DNA from: Brassica napus
Taxonomy: Eukaryota > Streptophyta > Magnoliopsida > Brassicales > Brassicaceae
Direction of reading: 5' to 3'
Length of the DNA stretch: 64,000 nt
Assembly (NCBI RefSeq): GCF_020379485.1
Contig: NC_063436.1
Location: forward strand, 15,889,389-15,953,388
Below are positions 58,226 through 64,000 of the stretch, piece by piece (positions within the stretch are counted from its first letter, which is position 1; each line of letters opens with the position of its first letter). Under the pieces are notes generated by a model that was not told where the DNA came from, searched no databases, and worked only from the letters and a program-made list of their open reading frames with translations. Position numbers and translations under genes: made by a program.

Positions 58226-60522
58226 TTAGAATGTAGCTCTACCATAACCATTATCAACTCTCATAAGCTCGGGACACGGTTCAGGTGTCACGAGCTTAGA
58301 AGACCCATACACATAGGAGCAACTCCAAGAACCATCAGAAGAAGAAGAACCAGAGCTCATCAACAAAGAAACATTGTATAAAGCCACTGACCTAAACGGA
58401 GACTCTTTGATCCCAAACAACTCCCCCGCAACGCCGATATCTACTCCAGAAACGTTGCTTAATCTAATGCCATTCACTATGGGAAGAGCATTTGCGTCAA
58501 ACTTATCATCCGGATGAGAACCAAAGCTACCGTTAGCCACAACAGCAGTACCTATCCTCCACATATCGATATTCGAAACATCGATCTCTCTGATGTAACC
58601 GCCTCTTCCTTTTGTGGTTCTAAAGGCAATGCCAGTTAGTGAGTTGCGTATAAAGGCGTTATCGACCACGACATGAGATATTCCACCTGACATTTCACTA
58701 CCAAAGGAGATAGATGAACCAGAAGCTGCTTGAAGGTTAACGTTTCTTATATGAACGTTTTCGGTAGGACGAGAGTAGGAGATTCCATATTCATCCCAAC
58801 CGCTTTTGAGTGAAATCGCGTCGTACCCCATGTTGATGGTAGAGTTTTGGATGCACACATTATCAGAAGAATCTGCCGAATAATTAACAACAAAGGAGTC
58901 AATTATATATTCTTAAACATAAAGCTAGTTGAACATATGTTATTGTATTTTAATATTTGTAGTGAGATTCCACATAAATTTTAAAGGCCAACACTAATAT
59001 TTAAAATTTGGCTAATCCAATCATTAGTTTTGAGTTAGAAACATATGAAACTTAACATGGCAGAGAGTTTCGTTTGTTGACTCAAATAGAATGGTCCAAA
59101 AGAAGAATTATTATCGATCTTAAAATGAAATTTGGTTTGAGATATGCTCAGTGTTCTAAAAATCAGTGCAGACGGCTCTCTTAAGTGCCACCGACAAATC
59201 AGACCTAACAAAACAGTTTTTAAAAATAAAAAAACAGTATAGCTGCTCAAAAAATTGGTCTAGATACACGTCTAATCAATAATCTCATATAACAATTTTG
59301 AATATGGAATAGGCCAATAAGAACCACCATTATCTCAAAGAGACGTGTTGAGATTCTATATCGAAAGTTTAAAAGACCGATACTACTATATAAGAGATTT
59401 GGGCCTTTTTATTTTTAATCAACTAGAAACAGAGACAACTAACCTGGTACAATGCCGATTGTATAAGGAGATCCAGGAGAAGAATGAGCCAATATCTTAT
59501 GAATATATACATGGCTGCATAAATGATAATGGTTAGAGTCAATCGCGTTACCAAATGGTTTAGGCTTGAACTAACTCTTACCTAGAGTATATTGCATGGA
59601 CTGTATAACACGGTGCGTTCAAAAACGTGACATTCGAGATAGTTATATCTTCAGATGAAATAAACTCGACCAGGTGAGGACGGTTGTACTTTAAGGAATG
59701 AGAAGCAAACCGATCCCACCAAACCAAACCTTGACCATCTATAGTACCATTATCACCTAAAAAGGAGTAACCATAAAGTGAGTAAACTAACATAATGTGA
59801 TCAAAAGGACGTATACACAAAGCATTGTTATTATTACCTGTTATAATAACATCATGTAGCATATGACCGCTTATCAAACTCTTGTATCGCTTCCCAGGCA
59901 AATCAATCCCTCGTCCATATGATGGTAATGGTTCAACAACTCCCCAATGCGATGGATCCTTTTGTAGTAACAGACACACCAAAACATTAAAATTTGGGTT
60001 TTCCTGCTCCATATCAAAGTTTAGGACTATATGTGAGAAGGTGAAGAAGTATTATTATACCTGAGAAGCAACTATAACGGCGCCGTTCTCGAGAAAGAGA
60101 GTGAGATGGCTGGTGAGGCTGAAGCTCCCGGTGAGCCATTTTCCGGGAGGGACGTAGAGCTGAGCCCCACCTTTGTCGGCGAATGACATAAGATAGAAAA
60201 CTGCGTTTTGAAACGCGAGAGTGTTGAGCGTTTTGCCATCTCCAACCGCTCCAAACTCTGCGATTGAGACGCTGTGCGGTCTCGTACTCAACGACCTCCC
60301 CCCAAGTTCGTCGCATATTCTTCCGCCGCCGTGAGTCTTTGCGTAAACCGGAATCAAACTGGTTAACGCCAACACCAAGATTAATGCACCCTGCGACAAG
60401 AAACCAAGAAACTATAATGAAACAGAGGAAAACAAAGAGTTTCGAGTTTTGTTTGAAATTGGCTCTAAGATCGAGAAGAAAGGGACACATATATAACTAA
60501 GAGAGAACACACTTACTGACAT
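58226..60522 (-). CDS. GH28 polygalacturonase-like (pectin lyase fold) protein
   Basis: Six exons (60522-60517, 60390-60061, 59958-59838, 59756-59582, 59514-59444, 58872-58226) give 449 residues. The first coding exon is only 6 bases (Met-Ser). A signal peptide (ALILVLALTSLIPVYA) precedes the beta-helix: SIAEFGAVGDGKTLNT, GAQLYVPPGKWLTGSF, DNGTIDGQGLVWWDRF, SPYTIGIVPDSSDNVCIQNS, AISLKSGWDEYGISYSRPT, SSISFGSEMSGGI. GH28 enzymes hydrolyse pectin in the cell wall. The usual catalytic boxes are altered: NTD is Y-T-I-G-I, DD is Y-D, the GHG histidine position is Ser (GSSISFGS), and RIK is FRTTK. A plant clade with these changes (At3g06770 included, as I recall) exists, so hydrolase activity is uncertain. 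No lesion was found. Confidence 0.92.
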
Positions 60523-62808
60523 CTTTATTTGTAATGAAGCTGTCGGATGATAAAAAGCTATAAAGGCAAGAACCTTACGTGCCAAGTGTAACCAAACACA
60601 GAGAAAGAGAGAAGGAGAAGAAGAAGCTTTTTAATACACAACAGAGAAGCTTTTTAATACACAGAAATTTAATTTATTATAAATGGAAAAAAAATAAGGT
60701 AAGGAAGAAGATTGACGCCGAAATGACAGCCTTATATGAGCATAATAGATTGATTTAAAAAAGGAAAATAATAGAAGAATATAGGAAGGAAATTGACAGT
60801 GAGAGAATAAAAATATTATGTTAGGAAAGACAGAGTAAGAGAAAAACAAAATGCAATCATTAATGTATAATAATAATAAATGTTAAAACACTATTTTTAG
60901 CAAATAATATCGGTTTGGAATCAAGTTGATTAAGGGATCTGGTAGCGTATTATCGCCGACAAATCTTCTTCTCAACATGGCTGTTTTAAGCTGTGCTTAG
61001 CCAACAGAATTGTATTTTTGTTTTAGACAATGCATGTGTCTCTTATTTTTTGTTTTGTTTTCTTGTTTTTCTGTCAATTGTTATTATTGGTTTTGTAGCA
61101 TTCTAGCATTTTAAGATATTTTTATTTGCAATATTTTCCTTGAATCATTTTTATATGCATTCAGCATCAATGTTATCTGACTGGTTTCTCTTATCTCATT
61201 TGAGAATTATCACCGTTCATACATTGGAGTTATATTAGTCAAAAGATATGTACGTGAATAACTCTATTTTGAATATGTATTTGCTTTGTCCAAAAAAAAA
61301 AAATATGTATTTGCCTATTTACCAATTTTTTTTTTGTCATCAGTTTAATCGATCCATAACCAGCTCACAATGCAAAACAGTAATTTAGTAGTATCTAATT
61401 CCGATAAAAATCGTAAAATAAACATTTAACCACTTGAGTAAAGATACTTCTTTGCTTACTTCCTCCCTCACCTATAAAATTGAACACACTATTAAGTGAA
61501 TATTTTTTTTAATATATACTGCTATATATAGTTTTCTAGCCAACAATTTAGCAAATACTAGTTAATAACTATAAAAATACGATTAGGTTGTACAAAATCT
61601 CATAAAATGAAACATTCTGACTGGAAAAATAACTTTTTAGAAATGTTTTTTGACATTGAAAGAAAGCACTAAATGTGGGAATGAGAAGGAGACGGTGGAA
61701 GCATGTGGAGTGACAGGGCGGAGGCAAATGGAACGGGTCCTACCCCCCAATCATACGTTAATTTGCCAGCCTGGCACTTTGTGTTTTTGGTTATGTTTGT
61801 AAACCTGAATTTATGTTTGCTTAAATCAAGTCATTGTTTAAAAAGTTCAATCATCATTCCAATTTTCGTTCTAAAATGTAGTATAAACAAGATATAATCC
61901 CCTAGATTCGTGAACTATGCTTGGTTTATGTAGATGTCAGCAATCAGCATTGTTATCAAACTCCTAAGTCCTAACCTAAAGATTATACTATAATTTTCTA
62001 ATAGCAGTGTAGACTTAGCTAGCTAATGTTAGAAACGGCTCACATGTGCTCATGTAACATTCTTCTTTTGGATCAATTTTAAACTTAAGAAAATTATTTC
62101 TACAATCATTTAGCCCAACAAGACAAACAAACAAAAACTAAGAATACATCACATATATGTCTATAATGAACTTCAACATTACCAGCCTTAATTTTAGGCT
62201 AAATAGGCTTCATTTCAGCCCATCACGTTACACTTGTATTTTCTTGAGATACATATGAACTAGATTCATAAAGGCCGAATGGATGCTGAATAGTTTGGAA
62301 TCCGAAATGTCACAGAATCCTCTAGGTTTTACATACCGAGATGTCCAAATTACTTTGGACTATATATGACATGTTAAAAAAAACAAGTAGATTTCTTCAA
62401 TCGAAATCAAGACAAACGACTCACATTGGCTAGCTTTTACTTTATAGCTAATTATTTTCGCCTCTTCCCTAACTATCTAGAGAATTAAAGCTTAACAGGA
62501 GTTGCAATGTTTGTGCTGATCCCTTACCCTTAGCAAAGAAGGCTAGAACCATAAATATTTTATTTTCTAATGTAAATCAGAGATGTCTGATAAATGATAG
62601 TACAATCTAACATGATTATTTATCGGAATAATATTTTTTATCGACCAAAACATGATTTAAGAACAAGGATAGTTACATTGCCAAAAAAAATATATATCCA
62701 AAAGTAATCAAAATGTGGCAACAGTCTCATGGCAGTAAGAGATTGAACCTAATGAGACTATACTGAATCAAGATCATATAGTATCGGGCGACCCAATACA
62801 TAGTGAAA
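60523..62808. other. Intergenic, polygalacturonase promoter and beyond
   Basis: No gene was recognised in 2.3 kb. A short duplication (agaagctttttaatacac) occurs at 60623-60663 in the probable promoter. The rest is AT-rich. The short open frame at 61703-61897 has no family character. Confidence 0.5.
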
Positions 62809-62894
62809 AGATCATCTCTAATTGTAAGAGACTAATTAAGAGATCATCTCTAATTGTAAGAGACTAAGAGATCATCTCTAATTGTAAGAGACTA
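62809..62894. repeat. Tandem repeat, three units of 26-32 bp
   Basis: The unit agatcatctctaattgtaag continues to agacta and occurs at 62809, 62841 and 62869. Units differ only in the short linker (attaag or ag). It is non-coding, downstream of the DnaJ gene. Confidence 0.95.
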
Positions 62895-63113
62895 CCCCTC
62901 CGATAACATTTTCTGATAAGTTACATATGATGATTATCTGTTATAGGAAGATTTATCGGTTAACTTATTAAAAAACAAAAAGATTTGTCGGTTTGAAATT
63001 TGAGCAATGAAATAATTCAATAAATTTACTAAAGCCAGTAGTGCTTTCTTAGCTTAATAGACCTAAAAGTAAAGAAGAATTATAAATAATAAGAAAGGAA
63101 AAAAAATTATCTA

Positions 63114-64000
63114 TCATGAGGAGTGAACACATGTGGATCTGCTTCTCATGAACATCTTCCAATCCGAAAAGTTGTTGTCCAACACTCGATTTCTCACATG
63201 TGGATAACCCCGTAATTTGTAATCCGTCGGATTAAAAACCGGTAACTCCTTACTAAACCGGTTTAGGTTCGGTATACTGAAAACCGGGGTTTCCTCAGTT
63301 AGGTTCCCCATGAATCTTGCACTGTTTGTCTTTAGACATCTCTCTATCACCTTGTTCTCTTCTCTAAATTTATCCCTAATGTTCCTGAGGGTTTGGCAGA
63401 ACCGGTTCGGTTTAGTATCTGGGCGATTCTCTTTGGTTTTGTGTGGGAGACGGCTGCATTTCAGACATATGTTCTTTTGCCGGTCTGTGTTGAAGCATCT
63501 TCTCTTTGTTTCGTCTGTAAGACATAAATAAGCCTACATGCGTCGAAGGCAACAACATAATTAAGTTCTAGAGTCGAATCTTTGAACCGTAAATAACCGG
63601 ATTTCTCAAGAAAACTTAATTGAACATACCAAACCGGGTTATAGAACAATGAATGAGTTCATTGATAACACGCGGATGCTATTACTAAGTAAGTTCATGT
63701 CCACACACATTTTATAGCTTATAATAATAAGATATAAAATTGTAGAAAATAAATAACTATATTCATGTTTAAATTGTTTTCATATAAATAAGAAAAAAAT
63801 GGCTGACCTCGTGGATGAGCTTAAAAGCAATATCTGCTTTTGGGTGGCTGTTTTTATCAGGATGAACCTTCATAACTGAGATAAATAACGATTTATCTTA
63901 GAGATTGGTCATAACAAAAATGTTTAACATCTAATGTTTATGATTATTCATACTGAAACTGAAACAAAACCGGACCTAGTTTGTGATATCGTTTACGTAT
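63114..64000 (-). CDS. DnaJ-domain (J-protein) gene, 5' end outside window
   Basis: Three exons are visible on the minus strand: from beyond 64000 to 63976 (IRKRYHKL), 63875-63808 (VMKVHPDKNSHPKADIAFKL, IHE), and 63533-63114 (stop). The HPD motif of the J-domain is present, so it can stimulate Hsp70 ATPase. The last exon holds AYLCLTDETKRRCFN at the end of the J-domain, a single CxxC in NICLKCSRL, and a divergent tail: FCQTLRNIRDKFREENKVIE, RFMGNLTEETPVFSIPNLNR, and a Ser-rich end. Frame and phase agree at both junctions; the donor after IHE is GTCAGC, less usual. It matches At3g06778 by sequence and position. The start codon is beyond the right edge. Confidence 0.88.

Noticed and set aside
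62809..62894. Three evenly spaced repeats considered as a CRISPR-like array
   Set aside because: Spacing is only 2-6 bases, there are no unique spacers, and the context is a plant nuclear genome. It is a simple tandem repeat.

Overview
The window is plant nuclear DNA from a Brassicaceae genome, most likely a Brassica/Raphanus-type species. The evidence is GT-AG introns, AT-rich intergenic DNA, plant LINE, SINE and MITE repeats, and a gene order that I recall from Arabidopsis thaliana chromosome 3. Reading left to right, the genes match from memory: a PAS-Raf kinase (At3g06620-06640 cluster), FIP1[III] (At3g66652), CYP21-4 (At3g66654), AGL91 (At3g66656), ALDH22A1 (At3g66658, only a remnant), a PAPA-1/HIT protein (At3g06660), PP4R3/PSY2L (At3g06670), RPL29 (At3g06680), a hydroxyproline-rich protein (At3g06750), Di19 (At3g06760), a polygalacturonase (At3g06770) and a DnaJ protein (At3g06778). 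I see no ACLB-1 and none of the genes I recall between 06680 and 06750. This is what fractionation after polyploidy would leave. Locus names are recalled, not searched.

Region 1 (1-9.8 kb) is a broken PAS-Raf kinase gene on the minus strand. Its 5' exons (7404-9756) and its last exons (331-575) are separated by a LINE with two intact ORFs, a SINE-like piece, a 66-bp-arm palindrome and a duplicated flank. The exons for the kinase catalytic core are missing.

Region 2 (10-18 kb) is a conserved block: FIP1[III] (+), CYP21-4 (+) and a type I MADS gene (-).

Region 3 (18-28 kb) is rich in repeats. It holds a MITE, an old LINE fragment, a 257-bp inverted repeat made from the 3' end of an ML-domain gene, and two tandem ML-domain genes. 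The upstream ML gene carries a young 5'-truncated LINE with target-site duplication in its intron. A 557-bp Mutator-like MITE with a perfect 10-bp target duplication and the ALDH22A1 remnant follow.

Region 4 (28-46 kb) holds a DOA10-like RING-CH membrane ubiquitin ligase (-), the PAPA-1/HIT INO80-type subunit (+), a repeat-filled 3-kb gap, PP4R3 (-) and RPL29 (-).

Region 5 (46-53 kb) holds an intact RPP1-like TIR-NB-LRR resistance gene (-) and a small proline-rich secreted protein (-).

Region 6 (53-64 kb) holds a PIF/Harbinger-like element that appears to have captured a PPR fragment, a Di19 gene with an apparent U12-type AT-AC intron, a GH28 polygalacturonase (-) and a DnaJ gene (-) cut by the window edge.

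Most functional genes here are independent housekeeping or regulatory genes: mRNA 3'-end processing, protein folding, chromatin remodelling, PP4 phosphatase, ribosome, ERAD. The mobile part of the window is the kinase/ML/ALDH interval and the TNL interval. Exon coordinates were worked out by hand from splice signals and reading-frame continuity.
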